DNA of 64,000 nucleotides from Bradyrhizobium zhanjiangense (GCF_004114935.1 NZ_CP022221.1:5787001-5851000), one strand, 5' to 3'. Shown: positions 43,155 to 52,291, counted from the stretch's first letter. A program made the numbers and translations. The notes: generated by a model from the letters alone, not told the origin.

Positions 43155-44474
43155 TCAGCGATAGATGCGCTTCAGCTGGCGCTCGGCTTCGGCCATCGCG
43201 CCCTTCGCATCCTTGGCGCCGGTGCAGTAGTTGGCGAACATGTCGACGACGATAAAATCGGCGATTGCAGTTGCCGCCTTTTCGCCGACCGTGCCGATAC
43301 CGGATGCCGGCAGAGTGCGCTTGGAGGCCTGCGAGAACACGGCATTCTTGGGATCAGCCGTCCAGATCGGTGCCGACTCATAGGCATTCAAGGTCTGCGT
43401 CAGATAGCCTTGCGCGCCATCCAGCCACTTCTCGTAGTTCTCCTTCTCCAGCATGAAGGCGACGAAGGCCTTCGCCGCGTTCGGATATTTGGTGAAGTTG
43501 AAGGCGAGGATCGGCAGCGCAAGCTGCAGCTCGGTCGGCTTGCCGACCGGACCAACCGGCCAGAGCGCGTGATAGGTGTCCGCGGTAAGCTCCTTCTTGG
43601 ACGGATCGGTCTTGGCGGCCACGTAGATCGAGATGCCGTTCGCCGTGCAATACAGCTCGCCGGCGAGGAACGCCTTGTTGTTGGAGGAATCGTTCCAGGA
43701 CGCGGTACCCGGGATGAAGCTCTCGTACAGCGCCTTGCAATATTCCAGCGCCTTCGCCGTCTCCGGCGAATTGATGATGATCTTGTCGTTCTGATCGACC
43801 GTGTAGGCGCCGTGCCCCCACAGCACCCAGTGCAGCCACGAATTGCCGTCGCCCGAGGCATGCCCGAGAGCGAAGCCGGCCGGCGTGTTGTTCGCCTTCA
43901 GCGCCTTGCACATTTCGAGGAAGCCGGGGAAGTCCTTCGGAAACTCCTTGAAACCCGCCTTGTCGAGCGCCGACTTGCGGTAGGTCATGTAACCGCCGTT
44001 CGTCGCCACGGGGATGCCCAGCCAGTCGTTGCCGAGCTTGCACGTCTTGGCGGCCGCATCGGTCCAGCCGCCATATTTCTTGCCGAGATAATCGGCGACG
44101 TCATTCATCTTCAGCACTTTGGTCGGGAACAGCTGCGGCAGCGTGTGCAGGCCCCAGGCGAGATCGAGGCCGGAGCCGGTATTGGCCGCGACCGATGCCT
44201 TCGGCTGCACGTCCTCGAAGGATTCGCTGAACACGTTCATCTCCGTGCCGGTCGCGGCCTTGAACGCCGCAACCATCGCGTTGAACGCATCGTCCTCCGC
44301 CGGCACGAACCGCTTCCACCGCATCACAGTCAGCTTGGCGCCGGGCTCTGCCTTCCAGGGCGCGCTCTGCGCCCAGGCCTTCGCAAACTCGAACAGCGCC
44401 GGCCCGGTCAGCATGCCGGTTGCAGCCAGAGCCGTTCCGCCCTGAAGCAGAGTCCGGCGGGTAAAGTCTTGCAT
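43155..44474 (-). CDS. sugar ABC transporter substrate-binding protein
   Basis: A 439-residue periplasmic binding protein of CUT1 type. The N-terminus QDFTRRTLLQGGTALAATGM has a twin-arginine-like RR motif before the hydrophobic core, so export by Tat is possible. The mature part contains AWGLHTLPQLFPTKVLKMND and FALGHASGDGNSWLHWVLWG. GGGAGGA precedes the ATG. Its ligand should be the sugar or sugar acid that the downstream enzymes degrade; nothing in the sequence identifies it. Confidence 0.88.
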   Translation of the reverse strand: MQDFTRRTLLQGGTALAATGMLTGPALFEFAKAWAQSAPWKAEPGAKLTVMRWKRFVPAEDDAFNAMVAAFKAATGTEMNVFSESFEDVQPKASVAANTGSGLDLAWGLHTLPQLFPTKVLKMNDVADYLGKKYGGWTDAAAKTCKLGNDWLGIPVATNGGYMTYRKSALDKAGFKEFPKDFPGFLEMCKALKANNTPAGFALGHASGDGNSWLHWVLWGHGAYTVDQNDKIIINSPETAKALEYCKALYESFIPGTASWNDSSNNKAFLAGELYCTANGISIYVAAKTDPSKKELTADTYHALWPVGPVGKPTELQLALPILAFNFTKYPNAAKAFVAFMLEKENYEKWLDGAQGYLTQTLNAYESAPIWTADPKNAVFSQASKRTLPASGIGTVGEKAATAIADFIVVDMFANYCTGAKDAKGAMAEAERQLKRIYR

Positions 44475-44516
44475 ATCGTCCTCCCTGTGATGCTTTTTCT
44501 TGTCTTACGTCTTGCG

Positions 44517-45584
44517 CTAGGCGTTGAGGCGTTTGCCTGTCGCCTCGTCGAACAAATGCACCAGCGACGGGTCGGGCTTCAGCCGCACCTTGTCGCCGGG
44601 ATTGAACTGGTGGCGCTCGCGGAACACCGCGACGACCTGCTCGCCGCCGACATTGGCGAACACCTGCGTCTCCGAGCCCGTCGGCTCGACCACGATGATC
44701 TCGGCCTCGGCGCCGTCATCGGCGATGGTGAAATGCTCAGGCCGCACGCCGTAGACGGCAGGACGGCCGTCGGACGCCGTCGGCGCATTCTTGAGCGGCA
44801 GCTTGACGCCGTTCGGTCCCTCGAAGGTGGCAACGCCGTTGGCGCGCACATGGCCCTTCAGGAAGTTCATGGCGGGCGAGCCGATGAAGCCGGCGACGAA
44901 CTGGTTGTCGGGCTTGTCGTAGAGTTCGAGCGGCGTGCCCATCTGCTCGACGATGCCATCATGCATGACGACGATCTTGTCGGCCATGGTCATGGCTTCG
45001 ATCTGGTCGTGGGTGACGTAGACAGTCGTCGTCTTCAACCGCTGATGCAGCTCCTTGATCTCGGTGCGCATGGCGACGCGCAGCTTGGCATCCAGGTTCG
45101 ACAAGGGCTCGTCGAACAGGAAGACCTGCGGATCGCGCACGATGGCGCGGCCCATGGCGACGCGCTGGCGCTGGCCACCCGAGAGCTGGCGCGGATAGCG
45201 ATCGAGCAGCGGCGACAGCGCCAGGATCTCGGCGGCGCGCTTGACGCGCTTGTTGATCTCGTCGGAGCTGGCGTTCCGCAGCTTCAGCGAGAAGCCCATG
45301 TTGTCGGCCACCGTCATGTGCGGATAGAGCGCGTAATTCTGGAACACCATCGCAATGTCCCGCTCCTTGGGCTGGACATTGTTGACGACGCGGTCGCCGA
45401 TCGAGATCGTGCCGGAGGTAATGTTCTCGAGACCGGCAAGCATGCGCAGAAGCGTCGACTTGCCGCAGCCGGAGGGGCCAACCAGAACGACGAACTGGCC
45501 GTCCTCGATCGGAATCGTCACGCCGTGCAGGACTTCAAAGTTGCCGAACGATTTCCGCACATCGCGGATTTGCACAGACGACAT
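44517..45584 (-). CDS. sugar ABC transporter ATP-binding protein (MalK/UgpC-like)
   Basis: A 355-residue ATPase. Walker A GPSGCGKST, signature LSGGQRQRVAMGRAI, Walker B VFLFDEPLSNLDAK and the VYVTHDQIEAMTMAD switch are intact. The C-terminal TOBE regulatory domain (about 240-355, ending ATGKRLNA) is typical of MalK/UgpC. GAGGGAG precedes the ATG. It is the first gene of the leftward operon, divergent from the LacI regulator gene. Confidence 0.93.
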   Translation of the reverse strand: MSSVQIRDVRKSFGNFEVLHGVTIPIEDGQFVVLVGPSGCGKSTLLRMLAGLENITSGTISIGDRVVNNVQPKERDIAMVFQNYALYPHMTVADNMGFSLKLRNASSDEINKRVKRAAEILALSPLLDRYPRQLSGGQRQRVAMGRAIVRDPQVFLFDEPLSNLDAKLRVAMRTEIKELHQRLKTTTVYVTHDQIEAMTMADKIVVMHDGIVEQMGTPLELYDKPDNQFVAGFIGSPAMNFLKGHVRANGVATFEGPNGVKLPLKNAPTASDGRPAVYGVRPEHFTIADDGAEAEIIVVEPTGSETQVFANVGGEQVVAVFRERHQFNPGDKVRLKPDPSLVHLFDEATGKRLNA

Positions 45585-45729
45585 CTAGCTCCCTCCTCGT
45601 AGTCCACGGCGCCTCTCGCGCCGCGACCGTCTTGTTTTTCAGACTTCACCGAACGAAGCCCGATCAATAGCGGGCGACATTGTCGGCAGTTTGTGCGGTT
45701 TTGGCAATTTGTCTTTGGTTAGTCGTTGC

Positions 45730-45743
45730 TGGTAGCGCTGTCA
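45730..45743. promoter_or_regulatory. candidate LacI-family operator (weak copy)
   Basis: TGGTAGCGCTGTCA in the divergent gap between the ABC ATPase and lacI genes. It is partly symmetric around a central CG (AGCGCT) and matches 11 of 14 bases of the stronger palindrome at 46858-46871. Even-length palindromes with a central CG are typical of LacI-family sites. Confidence 0.45.
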
Positions 45744-45785
45744 ACGTTCCTTTGTTTGCGACCGTGACTGTGTTAAGAGCAACAA

Positions 45786-46886
45786 ATGGGTCGAAAACGC
45801 ACCAAGTCAGGCAAAATCCGGCTGGCGGAAGTCGCCGAGCTTGCCGGCGTCAGCCCGATCACGGCGTCCCGCTTCTTCCGCAATCCGGAAGCGCTGTCGG
45901 TTGCCAAGCGGACGCGGGTCGAGAGCGCCGCCAAGGAGCTTGGCTATGTGCCGAACCTTGCGGCCCGCGCACTGGCCTCGCAACGCACCGAGGTGATCGG
46001 TGTATTGATCCCATCCCTCACCAATAACGTGTTCTCGGACGTGCTGCGCGGCATCTATGACGCCTCCGAAGGCGGCCGTTACTCAATTCAACTGTCCAAC
46101 ACGCGCTACAGCATCCTGCAGGAGGAGAAGCTGCTGCGCCTCTTTCTGGCGCAGAAGCCGGCCGGGCTGATCGTCACCGGCATCGACCAGACCGCGGAAT
46201 CGCGCGCGATGCTGGAGGCCGCCGACTGCCCGATCGTGCAGATCATGGAGATCGGCCCCCATCCGATCGACATGATGATCGGCTTTTCGCACTATGATGC
46301 AGCGCGCGCGGCGGTTGCCCACCTGTTCGCGCAAGGTCACCGCAAGATCGGCTTCGTCGGCGCGCGGATGGACCCGCGGGTACAGCGGCGGCTGGACGGA
46401 TATGTCTCGGCCATGAAGGACGCCGCGCTGTTCGAGCCGCGCCTCGTGGTCACGACGGCGACGCCGACATCGGTGACGCTCGGCGGCGCCCTGTTCACCG
46501 ACCTCCTCGCGCGGGATCCCGACCTCGATGCGGTGTTCTGCGCCAATGACGACCTCGCGCTCGGCGTGCTGTTCGAATGCCGGCGCCGGGAGATCGCGGT
46601 CCCCGAGCAGATCGCGATCGTCGGATTCAACGACCTCGAATTCATGGCCTCCGCCGTCCCCACTCTCACCAGCGTGCGCACCAACCGCTACGAGATGGGA
46701 AAAACCGCCGCGACCATGCTGATCGACGCGATCGACGGACGGCGGCCGGAGCAGCCGGTGCTCGATCTCGGCTTCAAGGTGATCGAGCGGCAAAGCTCGT
46801 CGTCGCGGCGTTCGGACAATAGGTCGGCCGCTTCCGGCGCCGGCGCCGCGAACAAAATGGTAGCGTTACCAAGTAGCCATGACTAG
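45786..46886 (+). CDS. LacI-family transcriptional regulator (GntR/gluconate type)
   Basis: A 366-residue repressor. The N-terminal helix-turn-helix is RLAEVAELAGVSPITASRFF with the hinge helix NLAARALASQ near residue 58, followed by a periplasmic-binding-protein-like effector domain (GVLIPSLTNNVFSDVLRGIY, later PEQIAIVGFNDLEFMASAVP). The short SPITASRFFRNP resembles GntR gluconate-type regulators. It is divergent from the sugar importer operon and upstream of the dehydratase gene, so it probably controls both, responding to a sugar acid or 2-keto-3-deoxy acid. The C-terminal 25 residues are Ser/Arg-rich. Confidence 0.88.
   Translation: MGRKRTKSGKIRLAEVAELAGVSPITASRFFRNPEALSVAKRTRVESAAKELGYVPNLAARALASQRTEVIGVLIPSLTNNVFSDVLRGIYDASEGGRYSIQLSNTRYSILQEEKLLRLFLAQKPAGLIVTGIDQTAESRAMLEAADCPIVQIMEIGPHPIDMMIGFSHYDAARAAVAHLFAQGHRKIGFVGARMDPRVQRRLDGYVSAMKDAALFEPRLVVTTATPTSVTLGGALFTDLLARDPDLDAVFCANDDLALGVLFECRRREIAVPEQIAIVGFNDLEFMASAVPTLTSVRTNRYEMGKTAATMLIDAIDGRRPEQPVLDLGFKVIERQSSSSRRSDNRSAASGAGAANKMVALPSSHD
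46858..46871. promoter_or_regulatory. candidate LacI-family operator (strong copy)
   Basis: TGGTAGCGTTACCA: arms TGGTA/TACCA around GCGT, at the end of the lacI gene and 138 bases before the dehydratase start. It is nearly perfectly symmetric and related to the site at 45730-45743. It could repress the dehydratase-SDR genes. Confidence 0.55.
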
Positions 46887-47008
46887 TATCGCATTTGTGA
46901 GGAAATGACCCGCCAGCGGGCCTGCCGACCATCGCTCGCGCCGCTGGGCATCGCACCAGCCGACACATTGAGACGGACGCCAGTGCGTTTGCATTGCAGG
47001 AGAGACCA

Positions 47009-48835
47009 ATGACAAAAAAGCCAACCAATGGGCATGCTGCCGGCAACGGCGCTCGCCGCCACCTTCGCTCGCAGGACTGGTTCAATAATCCGCATAATCC
47101 GGGCATGACCGCGCTCTATATGGAGCGCTATCTGAATTACGGTCTCACCCGCGCCGAGCTTCAATCCGGCAAGCCGATCATCGGCATCGCGCAAACCGGC
47201 AACGACCTCTCCCCCTGCAACCGCCACCATATCGAGCTCGCGCACCGCGTCCGCGAAGGCATCCGCGAAGCCGGCGGCATCGCGATGGAATTTCCGACCC
47301 ATCCGATCCAGGAGACCGGCAAGCGCCCGACTGCGGCGCTCGACCGCAACCTCGCCTATCTCGGCCTGGTCGAAATCCTCTACGGCTATCCGCTCGACGG
47401 CGTGGTGCTGACCACCGGCTGTGACAAGACCACGCCGGCCTGCATGATGGCCGCGGCGACCGTCAACCTGCCCGCGATCGTGCTGTCGGGCGGCCCGATG
47501 TTGAACGGCTGGCATGCCGGCGAGCGTACCGGCTCCGGCACCATCGTCTGGAAGTCGCGCGAGCGGCTGGCCGCCGGCGAGATCGACTATGAAGAGTTCA
47601 TGGAGATCGTGGCCTCCTCGGCGCCCTCGGTCGGCCATTGCAACACCATGGGCACTGCCTCGACCATGAACGGGCTCGCCGAAGCGCTCGGCTTCTCGCT
47701 GCCGGGCTGCGCGGCGATCCCCGCCCCCTACCGCGAGCGCGGCCAGATCGCCTATGAGACCGGCAAGCGCATCGTCGAGATGGTCTGGGAGGATCTGAAA
47801 CCCTCGGACATCCTGACCCGCAAGGCGTTCGAGAACTGTATCGTGATCAATTCGGCGATCGGCGGCTCGACCAACGCGCCGATCCACATCAATGCCCTCG
47901 CCCGCCACATCGGGGTCGAGCTGTCGATCGACGACTGGCAGAAATTCGGCCACGACGTGCCGCTGCTCGTCAACATGCAGCCGGCCGGCTTCTATCTCGG
48001 CGAGGAATTCCACCGCGCCGGCGGCGTTCCGGCCGTGGTGCGCGAGTTGATGAAGCACAAGCGCATCCATGAGGATGCAGTCACCGTCAACGGCCGTGGC
48101 ATCGGCGAGAACTGCAAGAATGCGCCCGCGCCCGACAACGACGTGATCTGGGCCTATGACAAGCCGCTGGTGAAGGACGCCGGCTTCCTGGTGCTGAAGG
48201 GCAATCTGTTCGATTCCGCGATCATGAAGACCAGCGTGATCTCCAAGGAGTTTCGCGATCGCTATCTCAGCAACCCGAAGGACCTCAATGCCTTCGAGGG
48301 CCGCGCCGTCGTGTTCGAGGGCCCCGAGGATTATCACGAGCGGATCGACGATCCCTCGCTCGATATCGATGAGCGCTGCGTGCTGTTCATCCGCGGCACC
48401 GGGCCGATCGGCTACCCCGGCGGCGCCGAGGTCGTGAACATGCAGCCGCCCGCGGCATTGATCAAACGCGGCATCCTGTCCCTGCCCTGCATCGGCGACG
48501 GCCGCCAGTCCGGCACCTCGGGTTCGCCCTCGATCCTGAACGCCTCGCCGGAAGCCGCCGCCAATGGCGGTCTTGCGATCCTGAAGACCGGCGACAAGGT
48601 GCGCATCGACCTCAACAAGGGCAGCGCCAACATCCTGATCTCGGACGAGGAGCTGAAAAAGCGCCATGCCGAGCTCAAGGCCAATGGCGGCTTCAAGCAT
48701 CCGCCGAACCAGACGCCGTGGCAGGAGATCTACCGCAACACGGTCGGCCAGCAGTCGACCGGCGCCTGCATGGAGCTCGCCACGCGCTACCAGAACGTCG
48801 CCGGCACGTTTGGTGTGGCGCGGGATAATCACTGA
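47009..48835 (+). CDS. IlvD/Edd-family sugar-acid dehydratase
   Basis: A 608-residue Fe-S dehydratase turning an aldonic acid into a 2-keto-3-deoxy acid. Cys70 (LSPCNRH), Cys138 ([12 protein letters not shown]) and Cys211 (GHCNTMG) are the cluster ligands; their spacing is that of L-arabonate/D-xylonate dehydratases ([2Fe-2S]) rather than of IlvD for branched-chain synthesis. The C-terminal [20 protein letters not shown] carries the catalytic serine region. I chose the ATG at 47009 with AGGAGAG. Given KDG kinase and KDPG aldolase nearby, a hexonate (galactonate-like) is more likely than a pentonate, but this is inference. Confidence 0.88.
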   Translation: MTKKPTNGHAAGNGARRHLRSQDWFNNPHNPGMTALYMERYLNYGLTRAELQSGKPIIGIAQTGNDLSPCNRHHIELAHRVREGIREAGGIAMEFPTHPIQETGKRPTAALDRNLAYLGLVEILYGYPLDGVVLTTGCDKTTPACMMAAATVNLPAIVLSGGPMLNGWHAGERTGSGTIVWKSRERLAAGEIDYEEFMEIVASSAPSVGHCNTMGTASTMNGLAEALGFSLPGCAAIPAPYRERGQIAYETGKRIVEMVWEDLKPSDILTRKAFENCIVINSAIGGSTNAPIHINALARHIGVELSIDDWQKFGHDVPLLVNMQPAGFYLGEEFHRAGGVPAVVRELMKHKRIHEDAVTVNGRGIGENCKNAPAPDNDVIWAYDKPLVKDAGFLVLKGNLFDSAIMKTSVISKEFRDRYLSNPKDLNAFEGRAVVFEGPEDYHERIDDPSLDIDERCVLFIRGTGPIGYPGGAEVVNMQPPAALIKRGILSLPCIGDGRQSGTSGSPSILNASPEAAANGGLAILKTGDKVRIDLNKGSANILISDEELKKRHAELKANGGFKHPPNQTPWQEIYRNTVGQQSTGACMELATRYQNVAGTFGVARDNH

Positions 48836-48844
48836 GTAGGCACT

Positions 48845-48950
48845 GTCATTCCGGGGCGCGACGTAGTCGCGAGCCCGGAATCCATCTGGCCATAGAACTC
48901 GTCGCATAATGGATTCCGGGCTCGCGCCAAGAGGCGCGCCCCGGAATGAC
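48845..48950. repeat. palindromic repeat (GTCATTCCGGGGCGCG type)
   Basis: Perfect 16-base ends GTCATTCCGGGGCGCG / CGCGCCCCGGAATGAC and an inner GAGCCCGGAATCCAT / ATGGATTCCGGGCTC stem. Nearly identical to the copy at 35465-35580. It sits between the dehydratase gene and the first SDR gene. Confidence 0.85.
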
Positions 48951-48974
48951 GAACTCACAAGGGAGAACAAGAAA

Positions 48975-49706
48975 ATGGCAGACCGCCTCAAGGGAAAGCG
49001 CGCCGTCGTCACGGCTGCGGCAGCAGGCATCGGGCGTGCATGCGCCGTCGCATTTGCGCGTGAGGGCGCAACCGTCATCGCAACCGACATCAACGAGAGC
49101 GGCATCGCGAGCCTGACGAAGGAAGGCATCGCCGAAGTCGCAAAACTCGACGTCCGCAACACGGCCGACGTCAACGCCTTTGCCAAGCGCGTCGGCAAGA
49201 TCGACATCCTGCTCAACGCGGCGGGCTTCGTGCATCACGGCACCATCCTGGAGTGCTCGGAAGAGGATTTCGACTTCTCGTTCGACCTCAACGTCAAGTC
49301 CATGCACCGGACCATCAGGGCCTTCCTGCCTGAGATGCTGGCAGGCGGCGGCGGCAGCATCGTCAACATCTCGTCCTGCGCGGCGCTGCGGCCGCCGGCC
49401 AACCGTTACGTCTACAGCGCGTCGAAGGCGGCGGTGTCGCTGCTGACGCGCGCGGTCGCGCTCGACTTCATCACCAAGGGCATCCGCTGCAACTCGATCT
49501 GCCCCGGCACCGTCGAGACGCCCTCAATGCTCGACCGCGCCGCCGCGCAGGGGCCTCAGGGCAAGGAGATGTTCATCTCCCGCCAGAAGATGGGCCGGCT
49601 CGGCACCGCCGACGAGATCGCAGCGATGGCGGTCTATCTCGGCAGTGACGAAAGCGCCTTCACCACCGGCGTCGACCTCGTCGTCGACGGCGGCTACATG
49701 CTCTGA
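48975..49706 (+). CDS. short-chain dehydrogenase/reductase, 2-keto-3-deoxy-fuconate dehydrogenase-like
   Basis: A 243-residue classical SDR. The cofactor motif is TAAAAGIGRA (Ala in place of the second Gly), the structural NAAG motif follows near residue 78, and Tyr-x-x-x-Lys is VYSASKAAV. CPGTVETPSMLDRAAAQGPQ and the start MADRLKGKRAVVTAAAAGIG resemble the BDH2-like / 2-keto-3-deoxy-L-fuconate dehydrogenase group. GGGAGAA precedes the ATG. It follows the dehydratase gene, so oxidation of a keto-deoxy sugar acid is a reasonable role. Alternative: a hydroxybutyrate-type dehydrogenase. Confidence 0.85.
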   Translation: MADRLKGKRAVVTAAAAGIGRACAVAFAREGATVIATDINESGIASLTKEGIAEVAKLDVRNTADVNAFAKRVGKIDILLNAAGFVHHGTILECSEEDFDFSFDLNVKSMHRTIRAFLPEMLAGGGGSIVNISSCAALRPPANRYVYSASKAAVSLLTRAVALDFITKGIRCNSICPGTVETPSMLDRAAAQGPQGKEMFISRQKMGRLGTADEIAAMAVYLGSDESAFTTGVDLVVDGGYML

Positions 49707-49712
49707 TCACTC

Positions 49713-49809
49713 CTCATCCCGAGGAGGCGCGGCAGCGCCGTCTCGAGGGATGGGCCACGGGCTCTATGGTTCGAGACGCGCGCCGCGTGCGCGCTCCTCA
49801 CCATGAGGG
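49713..49809. repeat. palindromic repeat (CTCATCCCGAGGAG / CTCACCATGAGGG type)
   Basis: CTCATCCCGAGGAGGCGC...CGTCTCGAGGGATG on the left pairs loosely with GGTTCGAGACGC...GCTCCTCACCATGAGGG on the right. This family is frequent in Bradyrhizobium-like genomes. It separates the two SDR genes. Confidence 0.7.
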
Positions 49810-49829
49810 ATAGAGAGAGGGATTTCTCG

Positions 49830-50576
49830 ATGAACAAGATCGATCTCAACGGCCGCGTCGCCGTCGTCACCGGCGGCGCGCAGGGCTTTGGCCGCGCGAT
49901 CACCGAGCGCTTCGTCAGCTCCGGCGCCAAGGTCGCGATCTGGGATTTCGATGCCGTGCTGGCCGAGAAGACGGCGAAGGAGATCGGCGACAGCGTGCGC
50001 GTCTTCAAGGTCGACGTCACCGACACCGCGGCGGTCGAGCAGGCCCGCGATGCCACGCTCGGCGCCTTCGGCAAGATCGACATCCTCGTCAACAATGCCG
50101 GCATCGCCGGCGTCAACAAGCCGGTCTGGGAGACCGATCTCGAGGAATGGCGCAAGGTGCTGCGCATCAACCTCGACGGTCCCTTCATCTGCTGCAAGGC
50201 GATCGTGCCCGCCATGCTCAAGCAGAAATACGGGCGCATCGTGAACATCGCCTCGATCGCCGGCAAGGAAGGCAATCCCAACGCCTCGCACTATTCGGCG
50301 TCCAAGGCCGGCCTGATCGCCCTGACCAAGTCGCTCGGCAAGGAGCTCGCCGCGCACGACATTCTCGTCAACGCGGTGACGCCGGCGGCGGCGAAGACCG
50401 CGATCTTCGATCAGATGACGCAGCAGCATATCGACTTCATGCTGTCGAAGATCCCGAAAGCGCGCTTCGTGCAGGTCGAAGAGCTGGCCGCGATGGTGAG
50501 CTGGCTCGCATCCGAAGACTGCGCGTTCTCGACCGGCGCCGTCTTCGACATCTCGGGCGGACGCGCGACCTATTGA
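49830..50576 (+). CDS. short-chain dehydrogenase/reductase
   Basis: A 248-residue classical SDR with VVTGGAQGFGRA (residues 12-23), LVNNAG near 85 and the catalytic Tyr-x-x-x-Lys in HYSASKAGL. The ATG at 49830 has GAGGGA upstream. FabG-like overall, with ISGGRATY at the C-terminus. It is the last dehydrogenase of the sugar-acid region and could oxidise the sugar or lactone precursor. The cofactor preference is unclear; Asp at the end of strand 2 (WDFD) favours NAD. Confidence 0.87.
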   Translation: MNKIDLNGRVAVVTGGAQGFGRAITERFVSSGAKVAIWDFDAVLAEKTAKEIGDSVRVFKVDVTDTAAVEQARDATLGAFGKIDILVNNAGIAGVNKPVWETDLEEWRKVLRINLDGPFICCKAIVPAMLKQKYGRIVNIASIAGKEGNPNASHYSASKAGLIALTKSLGKELAAHDILVNAVTPAAAKTAIFDQMTQQHIDFMLSKIPKARFVQVEELAAMVSWLASEDCAFSTGAVFDISGGRATY

Positions 50577-50583
50577 GGACATC

Positions 50584-50973
50584 ATGATCCGGGAAGGGGG
50601 ATGCCTGTGCGGCGCGGTGCGATTCAAGGCGGAGGGCGAGCCGCTCAATGTCCGCATCTGCCATTGCCGCACCTGCCAGAAGGCGATGGGCTCGCCCTAC
50701 TTCGCCCGCGCTCAGTTCGACCAGCGCGCATTGACGGTCGAGGGCGAGACCGCCCGCTACGCCTCCTCCGAGAATATCGACCGCGTGTTCTGCAAGCGCT
50801 GCGGCACGCGGCTATTCGCCTGGCGGCGCAACGGTACGCTCGCCGGCGTCGCGCTGGCCACCTTCGATGATCGCAACGCCTTCGCGCCGACCGAGCACAT
50901 CTGGGTCTCGGAAAAGCTCGCCTGGGTGAAGCTCGACGACGGCTTGACGCAGTATCAGACCACGATTCCATAA
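50584..50973 (+). CDS. GFA-family (CENP-V/GFA domain) zinc protein
   Basis: A 129-residue protein of the glutathione-dependent formaldehyde-activating family. Zinc ligands are Cys7-x-Cys9, Cys26-x-Cys28-x-x-Cys31 and Cys70-x-x-Cys73 (FCKRCGTRL). GAGGA precedes the ATG, 7 bases after the SDR stop, so it is probably co-transcribed. Members bind zinc and sometimes glutathione adducts; most have no demonstrated reaction. Its link to the sugar pathway is unclear. Confidence 0.88.
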   Translation: MIREGGCLCGAVRFKAEGEPLNVRICHCRTCQKAMGSPYFARAQFDQRALTVEGETARYASSENIDRVFCKRCGTRLFAWRRNGTLAGVALATFDDRNAFAPTEHIWVSEKLAWVKLDDGLTQYQTTIP

Positions 50974-51123
50974 ATTGCGCGATGGCACGGCGGCGTGCTG
51001 CTGGCAGACCGTTTGCAGCGTGGCATTTCGGAACCGGTCCCCCTATGTTGAGCTGAAGCGTTGCTGCACCACCACTCTAGCTGGATGGCTGCAAGGCAGC
51101 AGGCAAACCGGGACGGACGAGCC

Positions 51124-51804
51124 GTGAACATTTCCATTTATGACCTCTCCGTGTGGGTGCTCCCCCTCGTGCTTGCCATCACCTTCCATGAGGCTGCGCA
51201 CGCCTTCGTCGCGGACCGGCTCGGGGACAACACGGCCTCGCAGCTTGGTCGCGTCAGCTTCAATCCTATCAGCCACATCGACCCGTTCGGGACCCTGATT
51301 CTGCCGGCGATGCTGCTGTTCGCGCATTCGCCGTTCCTGTTCGGCTACGCCAAGCCGGTGCCGGTGAACTTCCGCAAGCTCAATAACCCCCGGCTCGACA
51401 TGGTCTGGGTGGCGCTGGCCGGGCCCGTCACCAACATCCTGCTGGCGCTCGCCGCCGCCCTCGCCTTCCATGCCCTGCCCCTGGTGCCTGCGACCTCGGC
51501 GAAATGGGTTGCGGACAACCTCAAGAATGCCCTCGTGATCAACGCGATCCTGGCGGTGTTCAACATGATGCCGATCCCGCCGCTCGATGGCGGGCGGGTC
51601 GCGGTCGGGCTGTTGCCGCGGCCGCTCGCCGTGCCGCTGGCCCGGCTCGAGCCGGTCGGAATGCTGATCCTGATCGGCCTCCTGATCCTGCTACCGCTGG
51701 CAGGTTCGCAGTTCGGTCTAAATCTTGATGTTATTTCAGCAATACTGCGAACGTTGACCGGTTATGTGATTCAGGCTGTTCTGTTCCTGACCGGCAATGT
51801 GTAG
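51124..51804 (+). CDS. M50 (site-2-protease-like) membrane metalloprotease
   Basis: A 226-residue integral-membrane protein. The zinc motif HEAAH (22-26) lies in the first helix, and PIPPLDGGRV later gives the second NPxPxLDGG-like metal site; AKPVPVNFRKLNNP is the conserved loop between them. I chose the GTG at 51124 since homologous M50 proteins of this short type begin a few residues before the first helix; ATG codons at 51085 and 51061 would add 13-21 residues. It would cut membrane-embedded substrates. It is alone and upstream of a small membrane protein gene. Confidence 0.8.
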   Translation: MNISIYDLSVWVLPLVLAITFHEAAHAFVADRLGDNTASQLGRVSFNPISHIDPFGTLILPAMLLFAHSPFLFGYAKPVPVNFRKLNNPRLDMVWVALAGPVTNILLALAAALAFHALPLVPATSAKWVADNLKNALVINAILAVFNMMPIPPLDGGRVAVGLLPRPLAVPLARLEPVGMLILIGLLILLPLAGSQFGLNLDVISAILRTLTGYVIQAVLFLTGNV

Positions 51805-51850
51805 TTGAACAGCGACATCCGAACGTAGGCCTGAAGGGCCAGAGGCCGAC

Positions 51851-52291
51851 TTGGTCAAAGCTGCCGATATGCTGATCGCGCGACGCGCCGACACCCGCGC
51901 CCGCGCCGATTTTGCCACCTGGAAGATGATGGCCAAGCTCAACGGGGCGTCCGCGCTGCCTCCGGAGGCCCAGGAGTTCCTCGCGAGCTACCAGAACCTG
52001 CTGGTGCAGATGAGCGAGGGCGAGGCCACCGAGGCCACCATCGGCGCGATCTACAAGGCCTATTATGCCGAAATGGGCGGCGCGGGAACCCCGCCCGACG
52101 TCCGCACCCGTCCGCCTGAAACGGCGACGGACAATGTTACCGCCTTCCGCCGCCCCGCCCCCAAGCCGAAGAAGTCCGCCTCCTTCGGGGCGGCGGCATT
52201 CGCCGGAACCCAGAAGCGGCCGCTGCCGGTGGCGCTGATCTTCGCCTGCCTGGTCGTGGTCTATGTCGGGATCCGGCTCTACTGGCGCTGA
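51851..52291 (+). CDS. hypothetical protein with C-terminal membrane helix, TTG start
   Basis: A 146-residue protein whose best start is the TTG at 51851, with AGAGG five bases upstream. It has a charged helical first half (ARADFATWKMMAKLNGASAL, PPEAQEFLASYQNLLVQMSE), a Pro/Lys-rich linker and one C-terminal helix (LPVALIFACLVVVYVGIRLY). No family was recognised. It follows the protease gene by 46 bases and is convergent with, and overlaps by 13 bases, the tonB gene. Confidence 0.65.
   Translation: MVKAADMLIARRADTRARADFATWKMMAKLNGASALPPEAQEFLASYQNLLVQMSEGEATEATIGAIYKAYYAEMGGAGTPPDVRTRPPETATDNVTAFRRPAPKPKKSASFGAAAFAGTQKRPLPVALIFACLVVVYVGIRLYWR

Noticed and set aside
43410..45602. Very long plus-strand open frame (730 codons) opposite the ABC ATPase and binding-protein genes
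   Set aside because: It is the antisense shadow of two clear genes; its residue use (His/Arg/Asp-rich, no motifs) follows from the GC-rich third positions of the real frames.
46883..49216. Minus-strand open frame of 777 codons opposite the IlvD/Edd dehydratase
   Set aside because: Antisense shadow; no ribosome site, no domain, while the plus strand has all dehydratase cysteines.
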